Below are positions 15,627 through 23,826 of a stretch of DNA of 25,630 bases, piece after piece. Made by a program: the position numbers and the translations under genes. How positions within the stretch are numbered: position 1 is the stretch's first letter; each line of letters begins with the position of its first letter. Source of the DNA: an uncultured Lachnospiraceae bacterium (lineage in GTDB: Bacteria; Bacillota; Clostridia; Lachnospirales; Lachnospiraceae); the NCBI GenBank assembly GCA_910579425.1, contig CAJTVL010000057.1:1-25630 (forward strand), given 5' to 3'. The notes under the pieces were generated by a model. The model had not been told where the DNA came from, ran no database searches, and saw only the letters and a program-made list of their open reading frames with translations.

Positions 15627-16649
15627 TTACTTAAATCTATACACTGCTATTACAATACATACATTTATTCCAATCACAAGAATATGCTTTTTCCATGTCA
15701 GACTTAAATATCCAACAAATTCCCGGATAAAAGCATTCAGTGTAAAATACCATTTTGTTTTAGAACCGAAACCCACACATCTTATTCCCTGCCTCTTTGC
15801 CAGTATTAACGCCCTGAACATGTGATAAGCAGTTGTGACAACTATAATTTGTGGATTCTGTTTATTTATCAGTTTTCTCGAAAACCGTAGGTTTTCCTCC
15901 GTGGACACAGATTTCTGTTCCAAAATGACTTTTTCCGCACTTACGCCTTTATCAATCGCATAATCTGCCATAGCTTTACTTTCTGGAATATCCTCTCCTG
16001 AACCTTGTCCGCCAGACATGATCAGTACAGCATTTGGATTATAGCACAACAATTCTATTCCTTTTTCAATTCGTGCTGCAAGTAACGGAGTAACCCTGCT
16101 TCCAATAATTCCTGCCCCCAATACAATAATGTAATCTACGTTTCTTTTCTTTTTTAAGTGAAGAAGATTGAGCACTGCGGAAAGTGAATACACTGCCAGC
16201 ACCAACAATATATATACTACTATGAAACTAATAATTTTATACAGCATTGTACCTAATGTATTCTTTCCCAAGTTTCCAATTACCGGCCAGACCGCCAGAT
16301 AAATACATAACAGAACAGAAAACAACATTGATAATAGATTTGTCGGTTTTATTCCTTCATGTCTAATAACTCTTACCCCTTCTATAAAGAACACAAGAAT
16401 CAAAGCCACTGGAAACAAAGCCACACTGCCTACTGCTAAAACAAACATAACAATCAGTATTCCAATCACTAAAGCATGCGCTGCCAGCCATTCTGAACAT
16501 TGGTATAAGACAAACAACAAAAATATCGCCAGACACATCATCATAATCAAAAACGAGGCTCCACTCCATAATGTTCTGGAATCATGAAACATAATTCCTG
16601 CGAATATGCAGACTGAAACAAAAAATACAAAAAATGCAAACTGCCACAT
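15627..16649 (-). CDS. YdcF/SanA-family (DUF218) membrane protein
   Basis: This is a 340-aa protein. Five or six helices fill residues 1-165, a cytoplasmic or external DUF218 domain lies at about 172-310, and one more helix closes the chain (322-338). DUF218 motifs seen are DYIIVLGAG, MSGGQGSGED with ESKAMADYA, TEENLRFS and VVTTAYHMFRA. Proteins of this family (SanA, ElyC, YdcF) are linked to envelope integrity and cell-wall precursor use; the exact reaction is not established. The multi-helix N-terminal half is common in Firmicute versions. The start at 16649 has AAGGAG 6 bases upstream. A long hairpin ends right at this ribosome binding site (16663-16705). It is not clearly part of a peptide-resistance operon, but an envelope role would fit. 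Confidence 0.88.
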   Translation of the reverse strand: MWQFAFFVFFVSVCIFAGIMFHDSRTLWSGASFLIMMMCLAIFLLFVLYQCSEWLAAHALVIGILIVMFVLAVGSVALFPVALILVFFIEGVRVIRHEGIKPTNLLSMLFSVLLCIYLAVWPVIGNLGKNTLGTMLYKIISFIVVYILLVLAVYSLSAVLNLLHLKKKRNVDYIIVLGAGIIGSRVTPLLAARIEKGIELLCYNPNAVLIMSGGQGSGEDIPESKAMADYAIDKGVSAEKVILEQKSVSTEENLRFSRKLINKQNPQIIVVTTAYHMFRALILAKRQGIRCVGFGSKTKWYFTLNAFIREFVGYLSLTWKKHILVIGINVCIVIAVYRFK

Positions 16650-16662
16650 AATATACTCCTTA

Positions 16663-16705
16663 TGCCATCTTGCAGCCAGACTATCAAGCTGCCTGCAAAA
16701 TGGCA
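16663..16705 (-). repeat. Long hairpin abutting the ribosome binding site of the DUF218 gene
   Basis: Arms TGCCATCTTGCAG (16663-16675) and CTGCAAAATGGCA (16693-16705) pair at 12 of 13 positions, the odd one being a possible G-U pair in minus-strand RNA, around a 17-base loop. On the minus strand the stem ends two bases before AAGGAG of the gene starting at 16649. It may terminate read-through from the permease remnant upstream or influence translation; no T-tract follows. Confidence 0.55.
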
Positions 16706-16741
16706 GAAAATATTTCTAAATAATAACATTTCCCATCCTTG

Positions 16742-17563
16742 CTAAGCCATGTCATCTCTAAGTGCATCAATAATATTTTCTTTCCTGATTTTGCTGGTAG
16801 CATACAACATTGTAATAAAAACAATACAAAATACACCTAATATGCTGATTATCATGCTTTGCCACGGAAAACGATACGAAAATCTTTCAAGCTGTTCATT
16901 CGTAACCAGCCCTTTATAAATCAGCCATGAAAGAATACCTGCAATCGGCACTCCAAACAGAATCGTGCGCAATCCATAAAAGAAACACTCGAAATTCATC
17001 ATCCGGTTAAAACCATGTTCCGACATTCCAACCGAACGCAGCATGGCAAGTTCCCGCCTCCTGATGCGGATGTTTGTTGAAATCGTATTAAATACATTTG
17101 CAACCGCAATCAATGAAATCATAGCTCCAAAGGCGTAAATAAACACATCTACAACAAAAGTGATGCTCCGGAACAGATCAACTGCGGAAGATAGATTTAT
17201 AAGCGTATAATCATAGGCAATCCCCGCATCTGTAATTTCAGACTGAATCTGCGCCATTGTCTGCGTAGGCGTATCTGTCCAAAAAGTCAGACCTGATTTA
17301 GTAAGTCCCGTTAATCCGTCAAAATCAGCGTTCATTGACCATGGAATCACCATAAAAAATAAGTATTCCGGTGTAGAATCAAGCGGAAGCGTATCTAACG
17401 GATAATTATCCACCACGGTTACACAGACTGTTTTTGCCATTCCCCAGTCCAGAAGGTCATTTTCCCCCACATCAGAATAAATGGTAAATTCCATCAAAGC
17501 GTTTTCATCGTTGGGAATTATACCACGTCCAATAAGGAAAACGAGTTTGGATGATATAATCTT
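16742..17563 (-). pseudogene. C-terminal remnant of an FtsX-family ABC permease
   Basis: About 273 codons are open after a TGA at 17564-17566, with no ATG start or ribosome binding site at the beginning (a TTG at 17497 is the first plausible start). The sequence covers part of an external domain and the final FtsX domain: helix YAFGAMISLIAVANVF, loop ELAMLRSVGMSEHGF, two more helices and a closing IRKENIIDALRDD. This aligns with the last third of the permeases at 2907 and 8711, which are 775-856 aa, so roughly 550-600 residues are missing. The remnant lies 22 bases after the kinase stop at 17586, where an ATPase gene would be expected. A deletion must have removed the ATPase and the permease front. 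Confidence 0.8.
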
Positions 17564-17585
17564 TCACTCTCCCGTTTCCGGAATT

Positions 17586-18611
17586 TTAACCATAGGGAAG
17601 GAATATGGAAAATACAGAGCCGTATCCCACAGCGGAAGATACCTTGATATAGCCGCCCTGCATGGTGACGATCTCACGAACCAGATACAGCCCGATGCCG
17701 ATGCCGTCCACATCGTGTACTTCCTCTTCCCGGTAGAAGCGTTTGAAGATCATGCCCTGTCGGTTTTCCGCAATTCCCTTCCCACTGTCCGCAATGTCGA
17801 TTTTCACATACAGCTCCCAGCTTTGGACGGTGACGCGAATCGTGCCGCCCTCCGGCGTGTACTTTACAGCATTATCCAGAATATTGAACAGGGCCTCGCC
17901 GGTCCATTTCCTGTCATGGGCCAGCGCCAGATCAGGCGGGCAATCCACACTTACATGAATATTTTTCTTTTCGGCGTTAAGCAGGATACCGCCCAGCGCC
18001 GCCGCAAGGGTATCATAGAGCGGCTGTATTTTTCTGTCCAGAGAAATCACGCCGGTTTCCAGCCGGGAGGTCTTTATCATAGCCTGCATAAGAAAATCCA
18101 GCTTATCAAGCTGTCCGCTGGATGCCTGTAAAAACTCCCGCTGTTTTTCCTCCGGCACGGACTGTTCAAGCAACGTGGCGTTTACCATCTGGAGGTTGGC
18201 AATCGGCGTTTTCACCTGATGGGATATGTCGGAAATCAGTTCCTGCAAATCAGCCCGGTCCTTCGCCACACGCTCCCGATTCTCCCGCATGACTTCATAC
18301 AGACGCAGCAGCCGATGATTGATTTTGTAAAACAGATTTTCTTCCTCATGAATTTGCGGCGGTGGGGCCGCCCCATCCAGCATATCATCCATCGTCCGGC
18401 AAAGGCTGTCCGAAAATAATACCAGCTTGCGGCGGAGAAACGCCACAAAAACAGCAACGCAGGCAAAAACCAGAATGGTAAACAGCAGGCCCAGCCAGAC
18501 AAGAATCAGGTTCCCGGTAAGCAGATACACCGTAGCAAGGGCAGCCAGCGAAATGCCACATAAAAAGGCAGTCCCTATGGCACAGGCCCGGTTGACAGAA
18601 AGCCCTTTCAC
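17586..18611 (-). CDS. BceS-like intramembrane-sensing histidine kinase
   Basis: This is a 341-aa kinase. Two helices at about 9-31 and 35-57 are joined by a three- to four-residue turn, so no external sensor exists. The kinase core has SHQVKTP with H131, the N-box NILDNAVKYTPEGG, the G1 box DSGKGI and the G2 box GIGIGLYLVREI. The start is most likely GTG at 18611, which overlaps the regulator stop as GTGA and has GGAGGG 8 bases upstream; an ATG at 18632 lacks that spacing. Kinases of this type usually sense through a partner BceAB-like transporter, but its own is now only a remnant (16742-17563). It probably depends on another exporter, with that starting at 11960 the best candidate. Confidence 0.9.
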   Translation of the reverse strand: MKGLSVNRACAIGTAFLCGISLAALATVYLLTGNLILVWLGLLFTILVFACVAVFVAFLRRKLVLFSDSLCRTMDDMLDGAAPPPQIHEEENLFYKINHRLLRLYEVMRENRERVAKDRADLQELISDISHQVKTPIANLQMVNATLLEQSVPEEKQREFLQASSGQLDKLDFLMQAMIKTSRLETGVISLDRKIQPLYDTLAAALGGILLNAEKKNIHVSVDCPPDLALAHDRKWTGEALFNILDNAVKYTPEGGTIRVTVQSWELYVKIDIADSGKGIAENRQGMIFKRFYREEEVHDVDGIGIGLYLVREIVTMQGGYIKVSSAVGYGSVFSIFLPYG

Positions 18612-19291
18612 TTTTTCAGCCCTCCAATCCACATATAGCCCATGCCGTAAACTGTTTTGATATATTGCAGGCCGTCCACTTCAATTTTACCCCGGATGCG
18701 GCTGATCGTAACCGTCAGAGTGTGTTCATCCACAAAATTTTCGTCCGCATCCCACAGCTTTTCAAGAAGCATCTGACGGGTCAAAACGATTTTGGGATTT
18801 CTCACCAGCACTTTCAGCAGTCTATATTCTAGCGGCGTAAACGTAATTGACTCCCCGGACAGTTCTGCGGTCAGCTCCGAGAAATTGATGGACAGCGTAC
18901 CGTCCGCATAGCAGTCGCCGCCTGTCTGCTTTTGGATGCGGCCAAGCAGAGCCGATATCTTTTTACGGAATACACTGATGGGAAAGGGTTTTGTTACATA
19001 ATCATCCGCGCCCAGCTCAAACCCTTTCAGCATATCGCTTTCCATGTCATTTGCCGTCAGAAAAATCACAGCAGTATCAGGGCGGCGCTCCTTGATCTGT
19101 TCGCAGAAATCAAACCCGTTTCCATCCGGCAGGTTCACATCCAGCACAATCAGGTCATAGTCCTGCGCTTCAAAGAAACGAACCGCCTCCGCACTTGTCA
19201 CAGCGGAATCTACAGTATAGCCGGACGCAGAAAGATTGTAGCACAGTGTATTGTTCAAAAGCCGGTCATCCTCCACCACTAAGAGCCGCAT
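18608..19291 (-). CDS. OmpR-family response regulator (BceR-like)
   Basis: This is a 227-aa regulator. The receiver has acidic residues E7-D8-D9, phospho-acceptor D51 in LIVLDVNLPDG, T in FLTAND and K in VTKPF. The winged helix has FTPLEYRLLKVL, HTLTVTISRIRGKIE and GMGYMW. The ATG at 19291 has GGAAGGA 9 bases upstream. It overlaps the kinase start by four bases. A GAAATGTTAC decamer (19340-19349) lies in its own promoter and recurs, with one variable base, at the promoters of 14109 and 11960. This makes autoregulation and control of those two gene runs likely; this is inference. Confidence 0.92.
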   Translation of the reverse strand: MRLLVVEDDRLLNNTLCYNLSASGYTVDSAVTSAEAVRFFEAQDYDLIVLDVNLPDGNGFDFCEQIKERRPDTAVIFLTANDMESDMLKGFELGADDYVTKPFPISVFRKKISALLGRIQKQTGGDCYADGTLSINFSELTAELSGESITFTPLEYRLLKVLVRNPKIVLTRQMLLEKLWDADENFVDEHTLTVTISRIRGKIEVDGLQYIKTVYGMGYMWIGGLKK

Positions 19292-19317
19292 ACGTTCACA
19301 TCCTTCCAGTTCTATTC

Positions 19318-19359
19318 TTCTATCATGGATAGTATCATTGAAATGTTACGAAAATCTCA
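19318..19359 (-). promoter_or_regulatory. Promoter with degenerate BceR-like box upstream of the regulator at 18608-19291
   Basis: The decamer GAAATGTTAC at 19340-19349 is identical to that at 14171-14180 and 12045-12054. The extended box TTACG-AAAA-TCTCA (19346-19359) is a weaker fit to TNACA-N4-TGTNA. On the minus strand ACATTT (19341-19346) would be the -35 and GATAGA or ATAGAA near 19318-19324 the -10, the same geometry as in the other two promoters. Confidence 0.45.
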
Positions 19360-19381
19360 CAAGAAAAAATTATATCATATT

Positions 19382-20026
19382 TTACTTTATTTGTGTCAGC
19401 ACTCCCATATCCATCTCATACACCCTATCACAGAGCAGCCTGATGTCCTCCCAGTTATGACTGATGATGAGGATTAGCTTTCCCTCCTCTTTCAGCCCAA
19501 GCAGAAGTTTTCGTATCTCTTCCACGCCGTGATTATCCAGTCCATTCATGGGCTCGTCAAGGATAATCAGACTGGGATTTTCCATGATAGCCTGTGCAAT
19601 ACCCAGCCGCTGGCGCATCCCCAGGGAATATTTCCCAACCCATTTCTTATCGTCAGGGTCAAGACCAACCATGGTGATGCACTCCCTGATCCGCTCCTTT
19701 CCAGCCACATTTCGGATGGAGGCAAGATATTTTAAATTCCGATATCCGGATTCTCTGGGCAAAAATCCTGGTGTCTCGATGATGAAGCCAATATCCTCGA
19801 CAAATTCCACATCTCGCCCGACCTGTTTTTCTCCGACCCATATCTCACCTTCCGTGACAGACATAAACCCGCAGAGGCACTTGATCAGCACCGTCTTCCC
19901 AGAACCGTTCCTTCCCACAATCCCATAAATCCCCCGCTCTGGTATCTCCAGATTAATGTCCTTCAATACCGTCTGCTCCTCTATTGTCTTAGAGACATTT
20001 TTAAAGATAATCCTTCTGCCATTCAT
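19382..20026 (-). CDS. Lantibiotic-immunity type ABC transporter ATP-binding protein (LanF-like)
   Basis: This is a 214-aa ATPase with Walker A GRNGSGKT, signature YSLGMRQRL, Walker B LIILDEPMNGLD and an H-loop ISHN. The YSLGMRQRL signature and GLD ending group it with LanF/BcrA ATPases, like the one at 1-580 and unlike those at 5231 and 11295. The ATG at 20026 overlaps the permease stop as ATGA and has GGGGA upstream; an ATG at 20041 has no good site. It is the last gene of the four-gene operon 22832-19382, which carries two membrane partners and a lipoprotein. Together they should expel a peptide from the membrane. It ends 90 bases before the start of the module E regulator. Confidence 0.92.
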   Translation of the reverse strand: MNGRRIIFKNVSKTIEEQTVLKDINLEIPERGIYGIVGRNGSGKTVLIKCLCGFMSVTEGEIWVGEKQVGRDVEFVEDIGFIIETPGFLPRESGYRNLKYLASIRNVAGKERIRECITMVGLDPDDKKWVGKYSLGMRQRLGIAQAIMENPSLIILDEPMNGLDNHGVEEIRKLLLGLKEEGKLILIISHNWEDIRLLCDRVYEMDMGVLTQIK

Positions 20027-20868
20027 TTTTGCTGTCCCCATTTCTTTATTTTTTTAGTTCCCGACCCCAGGCAAATCACAATAAAAAGCGTGATTGTCAC
20101 TGCAAAGAACACCACCGCATATTCCAAAGATACGCCATAAGACAGGTTGTTCCCTGACATCACCTTCAATTGTGCCAACGTCACCGGCGAGAAAAGGTAC
20201 GCCTTTGGTGTCCATGAATTGTAGATCATTACATCCAGAAATACAAAAAAAGATGCCACCAATATCCCTGTCATCTTTTTTGTGATGTAATTGAACAAAT
20301 AGACCACCAGCCCCATCCATGCAACGCACGCCCACTCAAGCAGGAAGCTGATTGCAGTCGCCTCCACAGGCGAAAATACACCGACAATATAAGCAAACAC
20401 CGTAAACGGTACACCATACTGATTCCCCGCGTTTGTCCTTGCCAGCGTCCCCCAGATGATTCCCCAGTCGCCGCTAAACCTGGTTTGTGAAAGCAGGCTG
20501 ATAACACTAAACACCCATATAACCCCCACAAACAAAAATGAAGATGCCAGAATATACAGTACATTACCCAACTGCCATGAAAATCTCCCGGAACGTTGAA
20601 TAATATAGTAATGAGCCTTCCCTTCAAAGGGCGCTGTGCTAAACAGAAAAACCGCACTCACCAGAAAAACCATCTGGCAGATATAATCATTTATCAGATG
20701 TGGAAAAGCCCACGGACTCACTTTCTCTGAGGCCGCCTGCGCCAGATCAGCCACCGGCTCCAGATAGGAATAGATAAACACAGCAAGAATCATGAACAGA
20801 ATCAGCACCCTGACTTGCACTAATTCCTGCTTTAGCTGAAAGCAAAATACCCGAACTCCCTTACTCAT
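20023..20868 (-). CDS. Membrane subunit of lantibiotic-immunity type ABC transporter (ABC-2-like)
   Basis: This is a 281-aa protein with about six helices (near 21-38, 64-83, 100-128, 152-175, 178-215, 240-266) and no enzyme motif. Its length and helix number are typical of LanE/LanG subunits, which lack the long external domains of FtsX permeases. The ATG at 20868 overlaps the upstream gene by eight bases and has GGAGGG six bases before it. It pairs with the protein at 20861-21670 as a probable heterodimer driven by the ATPase at 19382. Primary sequence is poorly conserved in this group, so the call rests largely on context. Confidence 0.8.
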   Translation of the reverse strand: MSKGVRVFCFQLKQELVQVRVLILFMILAVFIYSYLEPVADLAQAASEKVSPWAFPHLINDYICQMVFLVSAVFLFSTAPFEGKAHYYIIQRSGRFSWQLGNVLYILASSFLFVGVIWVFSVISLLSQTRFSGDWGIIWGTLARTNAGNQYGVPFTVFAYIVGVFSPVEATAISFLLEWACVAWMGLVVYLFNYITKKMTGILVASFFVFLDVMIYNSWTPKAYLFSPVTLAQLKVMSGNNLSYGVSLEYAVVFFAVTITLFIVICLGSGTKKIKKWGQQK

Positions 20869-21670
20869 TCTTCACCCTCCCTTTCAGCTTCCGGTAAAAC
20901 AGGACGCCAAATCCCACAGTCAGTCCCAACACCACCAACGCAGAACACAAAATGGTGAGCCGATCCGTACCGACGGAGCTTCTGCCCTGCAGCCATAAAT
21001 CCAACCGGAGTCCAACAGGAATCTTCAAAACAAAATAAGCCCGACCTGTCAAAAAGGACAGAATCAAAGGAGAGGCCGCCGTCACATAGATATTAGGGAA
21101 ATATGACGATACCAGCAAAGCTGCCGTTGCCCATAACCCTCCGGTCAAGAACAAAAGGAAGATAACCGCTGTAAAATAACCGGCAACATTACCCTGCAAC
21201 AAAAATTCATAAAAAGGAAAAGCTTCTGTCTCCGGCAATCTGGCTCGATGAAACAACTGAATAAAAGAATTTGCCAAAAGGATAAAGGCAATCCCACCTG
21301 CCGATACCGGAAGAGCTCCTGAGAGGAACGTTGTAAGCACCTTGGACATGCAGTATTTCTTCTTCCCTGTTTTCATAAGCAGCATCCTCAGCATATTCGT
21401 ATTGTATTCCTCACAAAAACTTACTGCATAGGGAAGCGCCGCCAGCATTGGAACCACATAGATACCATAAAAGCCGCCAAATATAAAAGAATTACACCAA
21501 TAATAGTATACATCCACAGTCTCAGGGGAGGTCCACATAAATGGTATTTGGTTCCAGGTGTCCAGGCAGATACACAGCACAACACCAACCGGCACAAGAA
21601 AAAATCTCACTGTCAGACTTCTCTTAAATTCGGCACCAAGCAGGCGGGGCAATACCCTGTTATTCTCCAT
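20861..21670 (-). CDS. Membrane subunit of lantibiotic-immunity type ABC transporter (ABC-2-like)
   Basis: This is a 269-aa protein with about six helices. The N-terminal RLLGAEFKRSLTVRFFLVPVGVVL is typical of ABC-2-type permeases: a short amphipathic start, then helix 1. The segment CEEYNTNMLRMLLMKTGKKKYCMSKVL resembles the conserved cytoplasmic loop of these permeases, where an E-x-x-x-x-T-x-x-x-L pattern leads into K-x-x-x-x-SK. The ATG at 21670 overlaps the lipoprotein stop by 11 bases, with GGGAGG about 10 bases upstream. It is translated together with its partner at 20868. Confidence 0.82.
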   Translation of the reverse strand: MENNRVLPRLLGAEFKRSLTVRFFLVPVGVVLCICLDTWNQIPFMWTSPETVDVYYYWCNSFIFGGFYGIYVVPMLAALPYAVSFCEEYNTNMLRMLLMKTGKKKYCMSKVLTTFLSGALPVSAGGIAFILLANSFIQLFHRARLPETEAFPFYEFLLQGNVAGYFTAVIFLLFLTGGLWATAALLVSSYFPNIYVTAASPLILSFLTGRAYFVLKIPVGLRLDLWLQGRSSVGTDRLTILCSALVVLGLTVGFGVLFYRKLKGRVKNE

Positions 21671-22832
21671 AGGCCAGATTCCCTCCCGTTATCGCATTGA
21701 TTCGCTCGGCGCTGCTGTTTCCCGAAGGCGAATCTATCTGCACACACCAATAAGGCGCCAGCTTATACTGTTCCGTCTCTTTCCAGTCCGGTACAACAAC
21801 ATACTCCAGCCATATCCGGGAGATTGTAACCTGCGAGTCCAATATGGTATTCTCATAAATTTCCTTTACCGCTTCCAGCGCTGCCTCCGCTGAAATAATT
21901 GTCTGCGCCTCTGCTTCCGGGCTGGCATCAAAAAATCCACCCCTAACGGCTATATAGCGAATCCCATCCTGATCAAGCAACATCGTAATCCGGCTTTCAG
22001 CCGTCCAATAGGTTTCCACCGCCATGGATATGCCCGGCTCATTGATGCCGCTGTAGATTGGCAGACCTTCCTTCGTCAGTTCATACTCCATATAGTACAT
22101 CTCATCTGCGTCCGACCAGTCATCGACCGTGGCTGTTTTTCCTCTCTGTGCATCTTCCTGGTAGTTCTGCGTCTGTCTGTACTTCTCATCCAACTCCGTT
22201 AGTTCTTTTTGATTTAGGGCATAAGCAGCAAGAACCTCCGAATCCTGTCCTGTCAGTTCTTTCACCTTTTCCTTTCCCATCTGAACGGCTTCCTCTGCGT
22301 TCAGAAAGGACAAATCCTGTATTTCTTCCTTCCGGAAAGAACAACTGCCGGCATTATAATATGCGGATTCCACCAGAGATACAATGTAATCGTCCCTTTC
22401 CTCGTCCCTGGCATATGTAAAATTACCCAGGGGATCCGTACTAAAGTATCCGCCCTCTTTCGTTTCTGCGGAATAAGCTCCCGTCCATTCCGGGTGATCC
22501 GTTACGACTGCTTCCGACATTCCGGAAAAAACATCCAACTCTTCTCTCGGAAACGCTTTCTCTGTCAACGCATACACGCTGTATCCCTGCTCTTTCGGCA
22601 AAACCACCTCCGCGTCAATAACCAGCTGATCGGACAACTTCTCGCTGATATGGTTTGTTCCGGATTCCGCCCCTCCTGCACTCCAGGCATTCTCCTGCGC
22701 CTCCTCTGTGCAGCTTCCGGCCGGTGTGCTCTCAGAGGGTTCTGCTGCCGTACCGGAACAGCCAGTCATCAGAATACCGGCGGACATAAGCACAGACAAT
22801 GCAAACATCTTTTTTGAAATGTTCTTTTTCAT
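21660..22832 (-). CDS. Predicted lipoprotein of the immunity operon
   Basis: This is a 390-aa secreted protein. The signal peptide (MKKNISKKM then a hydrophobic core) ends in the lipobox MTGC with Cys25. A low-complexity Ser/Glu/Ala linker follows to about residue 60, then a large acidic domain with no further helices. I do not recognise the family; it may be one of the lipoproteins that accompany immunity transporters, as LanI or LanH proteins do, but it is longer than classical LanI. The start is uncertain: AAGGAG is 13 bases before the ATG at 22832, and an ATG at 22844 is too close to it. It is the first gene of the operon and is driven by the promoter inside the inverted repeat at 22867-22917. 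Confidence 0.82.
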   Translation of the reverse strand: MKKNISKKMFALSVLMSAGILMTGCSGTAAEPSESTPAGSCTEEAQENAWSAGGAESGTNHISEKLSDQLVIDAEVVLPKEQGYSVYALTEKAFPREELDVFSGMSEAVVTDHPEWTGAYSAETKEGGYFSTDPLGNFTYARDEERDDYIVSLVESAYYNAGSCSFRKEEIQDLSFLNAEEAVQMGKEKVKELTGQDSEVLAAYALNQKELTELDEKYRQTQNYQEDAQRGKTATVDDWSDADEMYYMEYELTKEGLPIYSGINEPGISMAVETYWTAESRITMLLDQDGIRYIAVRGGFFDASPEAEAQTIISAEAALEAVKEIYENTILDSQVTISRIWLEYVVVPDWKETEQYKLAPYWCVQIDSPSGNSSAERINAITGGNLAYGE

Positions 22833-22866
22833 AGCAATAACCATACTCCTTTTTCCTTAAAATTCT

Positions 22867-22917
22867 GTTGAAGTCAATGACAACTCTCATTATCCATGTC
22901 TCTGTCATAACTTCAAC
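22867..22917 (-). promoter_or_regulatory. Promoter of the immunity operon, embedded in a 51-bp inverted repeat
   Basis: Minus-strand -35 TTGAAG (22911-22916) and -10 GATAAT (22889-22894) are 16 bp apart. The surrounding sequence is an inverted repeat: GTTGAAGT then ATGACA (22867-22874, 22877-22882) on one side, TGTCAT then ACTTCAAC (22903-22908, 22910-22917) on the other. The right arm covers the -35, the left arm lies beyond the start point. This looks like an operator for a dimeric regulator, or two sites bridged across the promoter. Confidence 0.55.
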
Positions 22918-23041
22918 CCTTTCTGCACCAAACGACATGTTTTGTCTCTATTTGGTCATTCTTCCAATATTCACCCTAACCTTCCTGATTCTTTTTCCAA
23001 ACCCCAAAATCCTCTAAAAAATGCCTTTTCATGCAATTTTT

Positions 23042-23070
23042 TTGTATTCTCTTATCCTTTATAGTATAAT
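23042..23070 (+). promoter_or_regulatory. Promoter of the LytTR regulator/kinase pair
   Basis: TTGTAT (23042-23047) and a perfect TATAAT (23065-23070) are 17 bp apart, 46 bases before the start at 23117. This is a near-consensus vegetative promoter, so the two-component genes are probably expressed at a basal level. The 120 bases to its left are AT-rich with no gene. Confidence 0.7.
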
Positions 23071-23116
23071 GTAAAAGAATTTATATATAGCAAATGTAAT
23101 GAAAAGAGGTGCGAAA

Positions 23117-23821
23117 ATGCGAATACTCATTTGTGACGATGATTCGCTTGTAGTTGAACAGCTTCAAAAATATATCAGGAACTTTTTTAAAAACATCAGT
23201 TTAAAATGTCCCGAAATCACCTGCTTTTCTGACGGTGAATCGCTGCTTGCAGACACCGGGGAAAAAGATATCCTTTTCCTTGATATTGAGATGCCGGGAA
23301 TCAACGGCATCTATGTCGGCAATGAATTAAAAAGGGCAAATGACAACATTATTATTTTTGTTGTTACCTCTTACTCCCAATATCTGGATGATGCCATGCG
23401 CTTCCATGTATTCCGTTACCTGTCAAAACCCTTGGATATCCACCGGTTTTTTCGTAACATGAAAGACGCCATTGATTTATATACCACCATGGCCATCAAT
23501 CTTCCAATCGAAACAAAACAGGGTGTGCATACCCTTCCGGCATCTTCAGTCATAGCGGTAGAAGCACAGGGCAGAAAAGTAACGGTGCATACAACCCTGT
23601 GTGATTTTGAATCTGTCCACAATATGCAGTATTGGCTGGAGCTTCTCCCCAAAAACCTTTTTTTCCAGACACACCGCAGTTTCATTATCAATTTTGAACA
23701 TGTCACGAATTTTGACCGCAATCTTATTTATATGACTGCCGGGCTGTCTGCTTACCTGACCAAAAGAAAATACAGCTTATTTAAAGAAGCCTATCTCCTT
23801 TATTTGGAAAGCATGAGGTAA
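23117..23821 (+). CDS. LytTR-family response regulator (AgrA-like)
   Basis: This is a 234-aa regulator. The receiver domain (about 1-120) has the acidic D7-D8-D9, phospho-acceptor D56 in LFLDIEMPGING, and K in YLSKPL. A C-terminal LytTR DNA-binding domain (about 130-232) contains VIAVEAQGRKVTVHT and FFQTHRSFIINFEHV, both typical of this fold. The ATG at 23117 is preferred because AGAGGTG lies 7 bases upstream; an ATG at 23099 lies before that site. LytTR regulators usually answer peptide signals and control bacteriocin or immunity genes, so the divergent operon at 19382-22832 is the obvious target. Confidence 0.93.
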   Translation: MRILICDDDSLVVEQLQKYIRNFFKNISLKCPEITCFSDGESLLADTGEKDILFLDIEMPGINGIYVGNELKRANDNIIIFVVTSYSQYLDDAMRFHVFRYLSKPLDIHRFFRNMKDAIDLYTTMAINLPIETKQGVHTLPASSVIAVEAQGRKVTVHTTLCDFESVHNMQYWLELLPKNLFFQTHRSFIINFEHVTNFDRNLIYMTAGLSAYLTKRKYSLFKEAYLLYLESMR

Positions 23822-23826
23822 ATCAA

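Noticed and set aside
17481..18131. 216-codon plus-strand reading frame antisense to the kinase at 17586-18611
   Set aside because: It mirrors a gene with clear kinase motifs, shows no recognisable domain and has no ribosome binding site.
22845..23098. Search for a small peptide (bacteriocin or pheromone) gene in the divergent spacer
   Set aside because: Only very short frames without ribosome binding sites or leader-like features were found.
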